DNA of 64,000 nucleotides from Salinarimonas sp. (GCF_040111675.1 NZ_CP157794.1:916001-980000), one strand, 5' to 3'. Shown: positions 34,145 to 43,775, counted from the first letter of the stretch. Program-made: numbers and translations. The notes: generated by a model from the sequence alone, not told the origin.

Positions 34145-35071
34145 TCACTCGGCCGCGAGCCCCGGCTGCGCGGGCCCGAGCGCGGCGGCGACCTCGGGGA
34201 GGGCGTCGGCCAGCGCGCCGGTGAGGTCGGCGGCGACGGCGGGAAAGCCGGGGCGGCGCACGAGGGTGCGCTCGTCCATGTAGAGGGCGCGGTTCACCTC
34301 GATCTGCAGCGCGTGGCGCCGCGCGGCGGGCTCGCCGTAATGCTCGGTGATGAAGCCGCCCGCATAGGGCTTGTTGCGCGCCACCACGTAGCCGCGGCGG
34401 CGCAGCGCCTCCTCCACGGCGTCCGTGAGAACCGGCGCGCAGCTCGTGCCGTAGCGGTCGCCCAGCACGATGTCGGCGAGCCCCATCTCCTCGCGCGCGA
34501 CCGAGGAGGAGGGCATCGAATGGCAGTCGATCAGGATCGCGAGGCCGAAGCGGCCGTGCGTGCGCTCGATCAGCCGGCGCAGCGCGCGATGATAGGGCTT
34601 GTAGAGCGCGTCGACCCGCGCGAGCCCCTCCGCCACCGCGAGCTTGCGGGCGTAGATCTCGTGGCCGTCGGCGACGAGCCGCGGGATCGTGCCGAGGCCG
34701 CCCGCGACGCGCATGGAGCGGGTGTTGGCGTAGCCCGGAAGCCGCCCCTCGAACATGCGCGGGTCGAGCTCGTAGGGCTCGCGGTTGACGTCGAGATAGG
34801 CCCGCGGGAATCGCGCACGCAGAAGCGGCGCGCCGAGCGCCGGCGCCGCCGCGAACAGCGCGTCGACATAGGCGTCCTCGGAGCGGCGCAGGGACAGGCC
34901 GGCGAGGCGCGATGCGGCGAGGAAGGAGGCCGGGTAGACGTCACCCGCATGCGGCGCGTTGAACACCACGGGCGCGCTCTGGCGCGCCGGCGCGTCCACC
35001 ACGAAGGCGGGCGCGAAATCCGGGTCGAGATCGGCGTCTGCGACGAGGTGGGCGTCGAGATCGGCGGGCAT
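34145..35071 (-). CDS. N-formylglutamate amidohydrolase
   Basis: The product is 308 residues from the ATG at 35071; a start at 35164 would add an Arg/Pro-rich stretch. The family signatures are FNAPHAGDVYPASFL, SEDAYVDALF, ARFPRAYLDVNREPYELD, LIDCHSMPSSS and IEVNRALYMDE. The enzyme releases formate from N-formylglutamate at the end of histidine breakdown, though many members have broader or unknown substrates. No hut genes are near. Confidence 0.88.
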   Translation of the reverse strand: MPADLDAHLVADADLDPDFAPAFVVDAPARQSAPVVFNAPHAGDVYPASFLAASRLAGLSLRRSEDAYVDALFAAAPALGAPLLRARFPRAYLDVNREPYELDPRMFEGRLPGYANTRSMRVAGGLGTIPRLVADGHEIYARKLAVAEGLARVDALYKPYHRALRRLIERTHGRFGLAILIDCHSMPSSSVAREEMGLADIVLGDRYGTSCAPVLTDAVEEALRRRGYVVARNKPYAGGFITEHYGEPAARRHALQIEVNRALYMDERTLVRRPGFPAVAADLTGALADALPEVAAALGPAQPGLAAE

Positions 35072-35256
35072 GCGGCGGGTCGGGCCTCGAGGTCTCCGGC
35101 GGCCGGCGCGGCCGGGACCGCGCACGGACTGTGGAAGATGGGGCGTCGCAGGCGTTCTGTCCATGGCGCAGATGCGCGCGCTTCATGGCCTGTTTACCGG
35201 CCCGCCGCTTTATGGAAGAACTCTGGCGATTCGAGCCGCCGACGACCGGACACACG

Positions 35257-35613
35257 ATGAAGATTCTCCTCGCGGAAGACGACAACGACATGCGCCGTTT
35301 CCTCGCCAAGGCCCTGCAGAACGCGGGCTACGAGGTGGCGAGCTTCGACAACGGGCTGTCCGCCTACAACCGCCTGCGCGAGGAGCCGTTCGAGCTGCTC
35401 CTCACCGACATCGTCATGCCGGAGATGGACGGCATCGAGCTCGCCCGCCGGGCGACGGAGCTCGATCCGGACATCAAGGTGATGTTCATCACCGGCTTCG
35501 CGGCGGTGGCGCTCAACCCCGACGCCCAGGCTCCGAAGGACGCCAAGGTCCTCTCCAAGCCCTTCCACCTCAAGGACCTCGTCAACGAGGTGGAGAAGCT
35601 GCTCGCGGCCTGA
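35257..35613 (+). CDS. cpdR: Single-domain response regulator CpdR
   Basis: The product is 118 residues and only a receiver domain: MKILLAEDDNDMRRFLAKAL, phospho-acceptor Asp51 in LLLTDIVMPEMDG, Thr in FITGFAAVAL and Lys in LSKPFHLKDL. The length and sequence match CpdR, which when unphosphorylated primes ClpXP for cell-cycle-controlled proteolysis in alphaproteobacteria. The start is chosen at the conserved MKILLAEDD. Confidence 0.93.
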   Translation: MKILLAEDDNDMRRFLAKALQNAGYEVASFDNGLSAYNRLREEPFELLLTDIVMPEMDGIELARRATELDPDIKVMFITGFAAVALNPDAQAPKDAKVLSKPFHLKDLVNEVEKLLAA

Positions 35614-35751
35614 CCGGGACGCGTTCGGGGCCCGGGTCGGCCCCGCGGGCGGAAGAGGGAGAGGCGGCGCATTTTGCCGCTTGCATCCCGCGAAACCGTC
35701 CGCTATACGGCCCTCCTCACCGGCGGCGCCCACCCGAAGTCGCCGGTTTCA

Positions 35752-35834
<83 letters not shown>

Positions 35835-35934
35835 AAGTTTTCCAACGATTCTCCATGTGCGCGCAGCGCGCGCGCTTGTTTTCAGCTATTTCTGGCCGTA
35901 TATTAACGCTTTATAAGCACAGCGTTAAATGCTC

Positions 35935-35957
35935 CATTTGCAGAGCTGTTGCAGAGC
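35935..35957. promoter_or_regulatory. Putative integrase arm-type site at the left end
   Basis: CATTTGCAGA at 35935-35944 is followed by a near copy GTTGCAGAGC at 35948-35957. Exact copies of CATTTGCAGA recur at the other end of the element (43604, 43629), which is where arm-type sites would be expected. Confidence 0.45.
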
Positions 35958-35984
35958 AGTGGAGCTATTTCGGAGGCAAAATCA

Positions 35985-37136
35985 ATGGTGGCAAAGAAAA
36001 AAGCTTCCACCATTGAGGTATTCGAAGGCTTATATTTGCAGCCGATTAAGCAGTCACCCAACCTGCAAATTTATTTCCGACACGAGAAAAGATCATACCG
36101 AAAGTCTGCTGGCACGGATGATGTGAAGGCAGCCAAACAAGCTGCAATGGCCTACTATAAATCGGTCATAATGAGTCCTGCCCCAACGCAGACGGTGCAG
36201 TTTTCCCAATGCGGTGATCGCTATCTCGCATCGATCAAGCACGACGGTAAACACAAATACCACAGTGAGACATATCAGCGACACCTGCTGCCATACTTCA
36301 GCAAGCTGAGCACGGTGACCAACCTCACTGATGCGGACATTGAAGCGTATGTAGAGCATCGGCGCGACAAGGGCAGCAAGCCACCCACGCCAGCGACCAT
36401 CAACAGGGAAAACACGGTGCTGCGCCAGCTGCTGGCTTACAACAAGCGCGTTGGGCTGATTGAAAGGGAGCCTGTTGTTCCTCACCTGTCAGAACGAGCC
36501 ACGCGCCAACGACGACCTCACTTCACATTGGGGGAATATCGCGCGCTGCATAGGACAGCACGCAACCGAATCGGAGAGGCTCAGCGTGACCCGCAAATTC
36601 GGCACCTCGTCGATAAGCGTCGCCTTCTCTATGATGCCATCATCCTGCTGACCAACTCGGGTATGCGTGTCGATGAGTTACACGATATAACTTGGCGCGA
36701 CATCATTTGGGAGGATAGCATCATCAAGCTAAACCGTGCTGGGAAGATGAACAGCACCAGAAAGCTGATCGTAAAGCGCGCTGGTATGAACGCGTTGGCA
36801 CGAATTCAAAGGCGTCGATTGGCGCTCGTGCAGGGTGCTGATGCCTCGCGTATCGCAAATGAACGTGTGATCTCAATGCCTGATGGTACACCAGTAGACA
36901 GCATGAAGCGGGCATTCAGCAGTCTGTTGAAAGCTGCAAATATCTCACCACCTGCTGGTGAGCCAAAGCATGCAATGACATCTTTGCGGCATACCTATGC
37001 GACATTCGCGCTGACAAATAAAGAGAAGCGCGTGCCTAAAAGTGGTCTGTCAAAGCAGATGGGAACGTCAGAAAGGATGATCGAGCAATTCTATGGGCAT
37101 GACGAAGTGGAGGATTTCAGAGACCTGCTGTCGTAA
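35985..37136 (+). CDS. int: Tyrosine integrase of the tRNA-Val element
   Basis: The product is 383 residues from the ATG at 35985, with GGAGG 8 bases upstream; a TTG at 35949 is in frame but unsupported. The N-terminal arm-binding and SAM-like domains are followed by the catalytic domain with Arg in LLTNSGMRVDEL, Lys near RAGKMNSTRKL, HxxR in MTSLRHTYATF and the nucleophile Tyr in MIEQFYGHDE. It catalyses recombination between the 58-bp att repeats. Codon use is AT-richer than chromosomal genes. Confidence 0.93.
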   Translation: MVAKKKASTIEVFEGLYLQPIKQSPNLQIYFRHEKRSYRKSAGTDDVKAAKQAAMAYYKSVIMSPAPTQTVQFSQCGDRYLASIKHDGKHKYHSETYQRHLLPYFSKLSTVTNLTDADIEAYVEHRRDKGSKPPTPATINRENTVLRQLLAYNKRVGLIEREPVVPHLSERATRQRRPHFTLGEYRALHRTARNRIGEAQRDPQIRHLVDKRRLLYDAIILLTNSGMRVDELHDITWRDIIWEDSIIKLNRAGKMNSTRKLIVKRAGMNALARIQRRRLALVQGADASRIANERVISMPDGTPVDSMKRAFSSLLKAANISPPAGEPKHAMTSLRHTYATFALTNKEKRVPKSGLSKQMGTSERMIEQFYGHDEVEDFRDLLS

Positions 37137-37169
37137 GTCTATTCGCGCAATCGCTTGATTGGCGTCTTG

Positions 37170-37739
37170 TTACAGCAGCTCAACCGCGTTGCGCATCATC
37201 TCATCGTTCACGTCGATATAGCGCTGAGTCGTTTGAATGTTGCGATGCCCTGCCAGCGCTGCCAGCACGCGCACTCCAACGCCCTTTGCAGCAAGCTCGG
37301 TGATAAACGTCCGCCTGCCGCTGTGCGAGGTAGCGCCAACGATACCTGCCCGCTGATACAAGCGCTGCAGATGCTGTGTAGCCGTGTTGGCGGAGAAGCG
37401 CTGAGTTTTTTGCGTTTGGAACAGGAAAGGGCTGTGTACGGGCTTCTCTGCGCTTTGCAGGTAGCATTGCAGCTGCCGGCGCATTCGATCCGGTACGAAC
37501 ACGACGCGAGCAGCGTTGCCCTTCGTCTGCTGCACCGCAAGCGTGATTTCAGCCCTCACGTCGCCGTTGACGTCAACCACGTCCGACACACGAAGCGCCG
37601 CCACTTCCCCAACGCGCATGCCGCACCAGTGCGTCAGCAGCAGCATAGTTGTATCTCGTTGCGGATAGCGACTGCACGCTTTTGTGACGTCTACGACGCG
37701 CCTCAGTTCGGCTTTGGTGAGTGTCTTCGCCTGCTTCAT
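37170..37739 (-). CDS. Short tyrosine recombinase, catalytic domain only
   Basis: The product is 189 residues from the ATG at 37739. It contains the full catalytic set, Arg in HWCGMRVGEVAAL, HxxR in SHSGRRTFITEL, His in LAGHRNIQTTQRY and Tyr in that same segment, but has no N-terminal DNA-binding domains. This size is seen in small XerC/FimB-like recombinases. It is convergent with the main integrase, leaving 33 bases. It could invert a segment, act as an accessory or be a remnant. Confidence 0.82.
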   Translation of the reverse strand: MKQAKTLTKAELRRVVDVTKACSRYPQRDTTMLLLTHWCGMRVGEVAALRVSDVVDVNGDVRAEITLAVQQTKGNAARVVFVPDRMRRQLQCYLQSAEKPVHSPFLFQTQKTQRFSANTATQHLQRLYQRAGIVGATSHSGRRTFITELAAKGVGVRVLAALAGHRNIQTTQRYIDVNDEMMRNAVELL

Positions 37740-38454
37740 TTCTCCACCTCGCAGATGTAACAAAATCGTGCAGTGACAATATTTTCAGATGTATGAACAG
37801 AGCAATGGAAATCGCGACAGAAGATACCTCAATGATAACAGTCATATAGCCCGATATGTGATGAAACACTTGTAATCTTACATTTGGCAGTTGGGCAGTT
37901 TGCGTCTCGCCGCTGCGCAGCGAAACAGCGCACGTTGCGCTCAAGCCGCTTCGCTTCCGCTTCATCGGCTATCGCATCAACGGCGCATGCATTCAGTCCA
38001 TCTAATATATTTGGCGTGGGCGATCTCTGTAGATGTTGATGTCATAGAGAGGCTTCTCGCCTCCCTTATGAATGGCCTCTCTGTGAGTGCATCAGTCAGT
38101 GATTGCGCACAACCAGCTTGCAGCTGGTAGACGGGGTTGTGCTGTCGCCTTTATGTGCGTGGAGTTATTCACAACGCAGCGCCACCGAACACAATCACCT
38201 GCTCGATGGCACATATGAGGTACTGGCAGTTGCCAGCCTCCTATCTCATTCCTGCCGCATAGTTTTGACAAGCCCTATTGCAGCTTTGCTTGTTGATCCG
38301 CCTCTGTTGGAGCGATCGGCGCTGGCAAGATCCGCTGGCGACAACTCTCGTTGGCAAGCTCAATGCCCTCTGTTGGTGCGCTATGCACAGATAAATACGT
38401 GCTGTTGGCTAAGCAACGCGCATCTACAGTTATTTATCAACGTGGAGAAAATCA
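37740..38454. other. Gene-free stretch inside the element
   Basis: No convincing coding frame. It contains the divergent upstream regions of the short recombinase and of the small gene at 38455. Open frames here lack ribosome-binding sites and protein-like composition. A regulatory or origin role cannot be excluded. Confidence 0.5.
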
Positions 38455-38781
38455 GTGCAAAAAACCGTTATAGATGACGTGATGGAGACACTCGTCGCTC
38501 ACAACCTCGTAAGCAGCGAACGTGAGTTCAGCAGGGACTGGCTTGGTAGAAGTGAGAGCTACATGCGCGGCTTGCGTTTTCACAACAAGCAGCCAAGCGT
38601 CAGCAGCATCGCTGTTTGTGCCAGCAAGCTACAGCACTATGGTGAGCGTTTGGCGCAGACGGGCATGCATGAAGAGCTATCCAAACGCTTTATCCAACTA
38701 AGCGAAGCATGCCACCGCTACATCAATGCGGAGAGCACTGCAAGCTGGCTTATGATGAAACCGGGTCAAGCTACAGATTGA
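38455..38781 (+). CDS. Small protein with HTH-like N-terminus (DUF6626-like)
   Basis: The product is 108 residues from a GTG at 38455, with GGAG 9 bases upstream. The segment SEREFSRDWLGRSESYMRGL resembles the DUF6626 group as I remember it, and could form a helix-turn-helix. The rest is helical. In an element of this size it could act as an excisionase or regulator. The family call is from memory and of modest certainty. Confidence 0.6.
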   Translation: MQKTVIDDVMETLVAHNLVSSEREFSRDWLGRSESYMRGLRFHNKQPSVSSIAVCASKLQHYGERLAQTGMHEELSKRFIQLSEACHRYINAESTASWLMMKPGQATD

Positions 38782-39370
38782 AAATCCGAAGGTGTACTTT
38801 CAAAGCACGGAGTACTTTAAGTTCCGACCAGGTGATTTTCTACCCCCCAACGGCATTTGGCCGACCACAACGGTGTCGAGAATGCGTGCCGAGATGCGGG
38901 GCGGCTGTGCTGGCGGCCGATTGGACTCCGCACGCCCGGTGATTCGGCGCCATCAACCCTGTAGGCATGCGAAAGGTGGGCGAGCCGCTCCACCTGCGTG
39001 TTGTATCATCAACACGCACGATCGACGGGGCGCAAAAATGGCGCGAAATCAAAGGTTTTTTGGTCCAGTCCGTACAGGGCTAGCGCGCTGATCGCTCGGC
39101 AGGCAGGCTTAGCTACAATGCTATCACATAGGCGCCGGAAAAGCTTGTAAAGGCACCTCTTCCTGTTGTAGGGTTTCGCAGCTGTTAAGCTTGCGGAGTT
39201 TCGTGATGTCGGGTGGAGGCGTGGGCTTCCGATGCTGGCAGTTGAGAAAATCCAATGGCTGAAAAGGCAGCACGCGTAGGCGGCGAGAGCCGGACGCAAT
39301 GGAGAGCAATGAACTGCCGAACATAACTCGTTGTCCTACAGTGAGATACGACGGATAAGGGGATCTTCAG
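38782..39370. other. Gene-poor stretch inside the element
   Basis: One open frame starting with GTG at 38792 (VYFQSTEYFKFRPGDF) reads like protein at first, then becomes Arg/Cys-rich; it may be a gene remnant. No RNA structure is evident. The last 60 bases are the upstream region of the secreted coiled-coil gene. Confidence 0.4.
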
Positions 39371-41377
39371 ATGCGCAGTAAAAGTCGGTTCCTTTTCCCA
39401 GCTCAGCTGCTCACATTTTTTATTGCTATTATAGTCCTACAGGTAGGCACCGCTGGTGCGCAGGAGGATGTCTCGTTTCGTGCTTCTGTATTGAATGGCT
39501 GGGACGACCGAAATGTGGGGCGCCAACATTCTGGTGCATGGGTAGCGATAAGAAACGTAAATATCAATGGCAGGCGGATTGAGCGAGCGAACTTCCAGTT
39601 CTCATTCGCTGGATCATATGTTGACAATTACATGAGCATACATGTTTCGTCCCGCAAAACGGTGCCGTCATTATCGCCGCAAGTTTCTGAGCAAGTGAAT
39701 ACTGAGGAACATGGGAATCGATTTTTCATAAAGTTATCGACGATTCCACATGGTCTCCCACGCGTTGTGAGGTCGTTAGATCGACGAGATCAAGAAGTAA
39801 TTTATTCCATCTGCCACATCATGTCAGATTCGCAAACTGTTCGCCAAATTTATCAAAGCATGGTTCGTGCCCGAGCGGGTGATCGAGCATACGTAGAGTT
39901 TTGGCAGAACAGCAGACAAGTGGACCGTATGGTGGCTCTCGCCAGTCTTTGCATGCGGGAGATGCGTCGTCTAGTTCGATTCGATGCGCCAGCGCAAGCG
40001 ACGCCGTCTGCGCAAGCAAGTGCTGCTGTAGCGCCGTTGGCACTCGCAACTGCGCTGCCCAATTCGACCGACCGAGTCCGCTTAGCTCAGTTCATCCTTA
40101 CTGATATGGGCCTTTATACAGCAGGCATTGACGGTGTTGCCGGAGCGGGTACTAACCGCGCGTTGATGGCGGCAATGCGGCAGATGAACAGTACGGCCCC
40201 TCCAACAGTTGAGAACTTTCTTGCAGCTGCGCTTGGCGGCATCCAAACGAGTGATCAGTCCAGCGCCTCACCGGGTAACTCGCCTGATAATGCCGACCTT
40301 CGCGTACAGCACACAGACCTGACCTCTCAGATGGAAGCGCTGAGGCTCGAACTCACGTCGGTACGAACGGAGCTAGCCGAAGCGGAAAATGCTTTGGCAG
40401 CAGCACGAGCGGAGACGGAGGTGGCTGTCGTTCGGAACGTTGAAAGTGCTGCGACTGAGCCTGTCGCTTCGCTTGAGGCCGAAATTGCTCAGCTGGAAAT
40501 CGCACTCGAACAGGCGCAGGCTGAATCGCGCATTGCCGATTCGGCCAATGCGACGATAGCTGATTTGCGTGACGAGTTGGAGGCTTTAAGGCCGCTTACC
40601 GAGCAGGTGGCTGCTTTAACTAGTGAAAAGAATAGCTTACAGCGTCAGCTGTCAGCAGCAAACGAAACCACTGCGGATCTGCGCGAGGATATTGCATCTG
40701 ATGAGCGCGTTACCGAGCTGCAAAGGCTGCTCGATGCGGCAAATGAGACTGCTGCAAACCTACAGGAAGAGATGGCGACCGCTCACGTTCCTGTATCTGA
40801 CTACGCTAATCTTCAGCGTCAAATTTCAGCGCTTACAGCGACTAATTCGGAGTTACGCGAGCGGATCGAAGCTGAGTTTGTGTCTCGTACGGAATATGCC
40901 GCTTTGGAGTCGTCGTCGCGCGATGCACAAGACACTCTTCGTCGGCAGTTGCAAGCGGCAAACCAGACTGTGGCGGAACTGCGCGAACGGATCAGCAGCT
41001 CGTATGTGTCATTAGCCGATTATGAAGAAGTTCAGAGACAGCTCGCTGCTGCGTCTGCCACAAACATGGAGATCCGCGAATCCATGCGTTCTGACTATGT
41101 TCCGCGATCAGATCTCGTAGAAGCACAGCGCATGATGACGGCGGCTAACGAGAGCATAGCTGATCTTCGGCGCAGCTTAGAGACAGAATATATACCGCTG
41201 CTGGAATATCAGAATCTTGAACGGCAGATCTCAGCTCTAAATTCAACAATACTAGAGCTGCAAGATCGCAATGACATCCAACGTACACGAATGGTGGAAA
41301 GTGAGTCTCTGTTCCGCAATTTTCGCGAAGATTGTGCCGCGGTGCCAGAATGCGCGCGCGCAATGCAACTCGATTGA
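39371..41377 (+). CDS. Secreted coiled-coil protein with a peptidoglycan-binding-like domain
   Basis: The product is 668 residues. A signal peptide (LLTFFIAIIVLQVGTAGAQ) is followed by a domain of about 180 residues, then a Ser/Ala linker. A PG_binding_1-like segment follows (RLAQFILTDMGLYTAGIDGV then GTNRALMAAM, about 238-275). Residues about 310-650 are a long coiled coil with at least four degenerate repeats of about 37 residues, each containing LRE(R/S)I, then an acidic-Tyr/Val pair such as SYVSLADYE, then RQ..A. It ends with two cysteines. No known family covers the whole. It probably spans the periplasm or cell surface. Confidence 0.75.
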   Translation: MRSKSRFLFPAQLLTFFIAIIVLQVGTAGAQEDVSFRASVLNGWDDRNVGRQHSGAWVAIRNVNINGRRIERANFQFSFAGSYVDNYMSIHVSSRKTVPSLSPQVSEQVNTEEHGNRFFIKLSTIPHGLPRVVRSLDRRDQEVIYSICHIMSDSQTVRQIYQSMVRARAGDRAYVEFWQNSRQVDRMVALASLCMREMRRLVRFDAPAQATPSAQASAAVAPLALATALPNSTDRVRLAQFILTDMGLYTAGIDGVAGAGTNRALMAAMRQMNSTAPPTVENFLAAALGGIQTSDQSSASPGNSPDNADLRVQHTDLTSQMEALRLELTSVRTELAEAENALAAARAETEVAVVRNVESAATEPVASLEAEIAQLEIALEQAQAESRIADSANATIADLRDELEALRPLTEQVAALTSEKNSLQRQLSAANETTADLREDIASDERVTELQRLLDAANETAANLQEEMATAHVPVSDYANLQRQISALTATNSELRERIEAEFVSRTEYAALESSSRDAQDTLRRQLQAANQTVAELRERISSSYVSLADYEEVQRQLAAASATNMEIRESMRSDYVPRSDLVEAQRMMTAANESIADLRRSLETEYIPLLEYQNLERQISALNSTILELQDRNDIQRTRMVESESLFRNFREDCAAVPECARAMQLD

Positions 41378-41449
41378 TTTAGCGGAACGCGCAGCGGCTC
41401 ATTTCCCAAGTGAAGCGCGCAGGGTCTAACCCATTGAAGGAGAATGTAT

Positions 41450-42253
41450 ATGAGGGTGCTCCCATCCCTGTATTTTGGCTTAGCAATCTCTTCACTGATG
41501 TTGAATCCTTCAGAGGTGCTCTCTTCTGATTGGGAAACTTATACGCGGGGAGGGTACTTTACGTACGTTACAGTCGCTGACGGGGAAAACAGATTCTATC
41601 TACGCTGCGATTACGGACTAACGACGTATGCTTATTACACTGGCATAGAAGTCAATATTAAGGATGAACGACCGCCACCTGGCAGTGAAGTTCGTTTGCT
41701 TATCGACAGCCGGCAGCTTTATCTACAAACAGACCTGTCTGGTTATTTTCGAGTTGATACAGCTGAGGATGAGGCAACTTTTCGGCTTACGTGGGACGCG
41801 CTAAGGCGAGGAAGTTCGCTGCGTGCGGTGTTTGAGGACGGACGATCCGCGAACTTTTCTCTTCGTGGTTCTGCCCGAACGATAGATCCTCAACCGTGTG
41901 AGACGTGGCAGGATACTCTTGCACCGCTTTTTGTGGAGGAGCCGCCAGCAGCTACATTCCTATGGTTCATGAACGATTTGGAAGCGGGGGATGTTGCTGC
42001 GCTCAATAGCTACTTTCTACCAGGTGAGGCTGATGGGCCTGTGTTCGGCGGTCGTAGCGTTGTGGATTACGTGCGTGGGATCAAGTCAAATTTCGAGTAT
42101 GAGTCGGTGGGTTCGATTTATGGAATCGAAACGTTCGAAGCAAATTACAGCTATATTCAATTAGATGGTACCCTATGCGATGCTCGCGCGCTCATAAATG
42201 TCGAACTGGTCGGTGACCGCTTAGTGATCCGTTCCATTGATGTCAATTGCTGA
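41450..42253 (+). CDS. Secreted protein of unknown function
   Basis: The product is 267 residues from the ATG at 41450, which sits 7 bases after AAGGAG; the ATG at 41444 is too close to that site. It has a signal peptide (LPSLYFGLAISSLMLNP) and a beta-rich mature part with four cysteines (LRCDYG, PQPCETW, GTLCDAR, VNC at the end), suggesting disulfide-bonded periplasmic folding. It starts 73 bases after the coiled-coil gene and is likely in its operon. Not recognised. Confidence 0.7.
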   Translation: MRVLPSLYFGLAISSLMLNPSEVLSSDWETYTRGGYFTYVTVADGENRFYLRCDYGLTTYAYYTGIEVNIKDERPPPGSEVRLLIDSRQLYLQTDLSGYFRVDTAEDEATFRLTWDALRRGSSLRAVFEDGRSANFSLRGSARTIDPQPCETWQDTLAPLFVEEPPAATFLWFMNDLEAGDVAALNSYFLPGEADGPVFGGRSVVDYVRGIKSNFEYESVGSIYGIETFEANYSYIQLDGTLCDARALINVELVGDRLVIRSIDVNC

Positions 42254-42465
42254 GGAAATTGATTCAGCTGAATACGAAGGATTACCGGTATGAGAGTGCG
42301 TGAGATTCTGTAACAATCGACGCCAGCATGATACTGACGGAGAAATACGGCAGACTTCAAGCAGCATAGCAGGTGCTAGGTGAAGTGCGGAACATTCCAC
42401 CGACGTTTATCAATTATCGAAAACATCTGTACGCGGAAGCAAGCTGAACGGTGACAGGTTGTCTG

Positions 42466-43086
42466 ATGACAGGCGATGAGCGACTTTGGGCTACGCTTTT
42501 GGCAGCAAGGCGCGCAAGGCAGCCGCGTCAGCTCACTGGCGCTGAGGTCAAGCGCCTTACCAGGTTGGAAGGTTTGCTCGATGTGCTTAAGCGTGGAAAA
42601 AGCGTGCAAAACCGTTCTCTGGCGACGTGGCTTACAGAGGCGGAATATGCCGAGTACATCGCTGATTTGGAACACCAAAGGGAGCTCCGCAAGGAGTTCG
42701 AGCAGAAGCCTGAAGATCTGATTCGCTACGAATCGCTGCTGAAGGACGCGATGTTCGCACACAATCGTGCGGATGGATATGCTGCAAAGGGGAAAGCAGA
42801 AACGGCGCGGAAGTTCCGGTACAGCGCAGAAGGAATTTTCGAAGCTGCGTTAGAGCACTTGGAAGAGAGCGTTAACGCGGACCCGTCTTTGCGTCTGTGG
42901 CTCGACAGAGAACCAGATTTCTCGCCAGATGGCTCGCTGAGCGCGTCGCCGGTTGGGGTGCCTCGCGTTGTAACATCCCGCAGTTTGAATAATGCGGGTG
43001 GCGGCTTGCGCAGTATGTTGAAGTCCATACGCGAGACAAAAATTGAAGCTGTTGAGCGCGCGATTGATGCGGTGAAATTCGAGTAG
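42466..43086 (+). CDS. Hypothetical cytoplasmic helical protein
   Basis: The product is about 206 residues from the ATG at 42466; a GTG five codons upstream is also in frame. It is rich in Glu, Arg and Leu with long helices (LEGLLDVLKRGKSVQNRS and YAEYIADLEHQRELRKEFEQ) and no signal or membrane segment. No family is recognised. It is separated by 212 bases from the secreted pair and by 70 bases from the next gene. Confidence 0.6.
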   Translation: MTGDERLWATLLAARRARQPRQLTGAEVKRLTRLEGLLDVLKRGKSVQNRSLATWLTEAEYAEYIADLEHQRELRKEFEQKPEDLIRYESLLKDAMFAHNRADGYAAKGKAETARKFRYSAEGIFEAALEHLEESVNADPSLRLWLDREPDFSPDGSLSASPVGVPRVVTSRSLNNAGGGLRSMLKSIRETKIEAVERAIDAVKFE

Positions 43087-43156
43087 TGAGGCATCTTTTC
43101 GGCCGACCTTTTAAACATCTGAAAGCATAATGCACACAGATGGATAGGAGGAAACG

Positions 43157-43585
43157 ATGGCTGGATTTAAGGACCTCAAACTTGTTGCGTATGAGCGCCC
43201 CAATAATGGTGATCCCATCCACAAGCGCCGGCGCAAGCTGCTCGATCAGTTGGCTGAGCAGATGCGTCTGGCGGAAGATGCGGGTTATCAACCCACCGCC
43301 GACAAGTGGGTGGAAGGCGAAGGTGGGGTGCGCCAGCGCGTTCAGGTGCCCAAGCGGGTGAAGCGTTGGTGGGGGAAGGACGCGCGCGGCAACACGGTCC
43401 TAACGATCCGCTACGGCAGCAAGCCGATGGAACTTGCGAAGGGCAAACACGCGATCATGTTGACGGGCGAGGCAGACGTGGTTCCCACTCTGCAAGCGAT
43501 CGTCGCTGCCGTTGAGACGGGTGAGATGGATGCAGCCATCGAAGCAGCTGCAAATGCACCGAAGCTGAAACGGAAGGCGTCGTAG
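43157..43585 (+). CDS. Small basic protein (DUF6641-like)
   Basis: The product is 142 residues, with a strong AGGAGG 5 bases upstream of the ATG. The N-terminal FKDLKLVAYERPNNGDPIHK and the basic KRVKRWWGKDARGNTVLTIR fit the DUF6641 group as I remember it; the function is unknown. It is the last gene before the right end of the element and is more GC-rich than the rest of the cargo. Confidence 0.65.
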   Translation: MAGFKDLKLVAYERPNNGDPIHKRRRKLLDQLAEQMRLAEDAGYQPTADKWVEGEGGVRQRVQVPKRVKRWWGKDARGNTVLTIRYGSKPMELAKGKHAIMLTGEADVVPTLQAIVAAVETGEMDAAIEAAANAPKLKRKAS

Positions 43586-43603
43586 AGTTGTCGAAGGCAT
43601 GCT

Positions 43604-43638
43604 CATTTGCAGAGTATATGCAGGGTACCATTTGCAGA
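43604..43638. promoter_or_regulatory. Putative integrase arm-type sites at the right end
   Basis: CATTTGCAGA occurs at 43604-43613 and 43629-43638, identical to the copy at 35935-35944 just inside the other end. Repeats placed inside both ends of an integrated element are what integrase or excisionase arm sites look like. Confidence 0.5.
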
Positions 43639-43717
43639 TTTTTGCACAATATAATGTGTCCAGACAGGTCGGAAGACACAACATATTGTGTCGACGTGCA
43701 AGTGTTCTGGTCGCGTT

Positions 43718-43775
43718 CTACGTTGACATCGTAGGGGTCACAGGTTCAATCCCTGTCGCGCCCACCATTTTCCCC
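43718..43775. repeat. attR: 58-bp direct repeat, right copy
   Basis: Identical over 58 bases to 35777-35834; it carries the 3' half of tRNA-Val but no 5' half, so it is not a gene. The chromosome resumes at 43776. Confidence 0.95.

Noticed and set aside
38103..38477. 124-residue + strand frame before the DUF6626-like gene
   Set aside because: No ribosome-binding site and no protein-like pattern; it overlaps the start of the better supported small gene.
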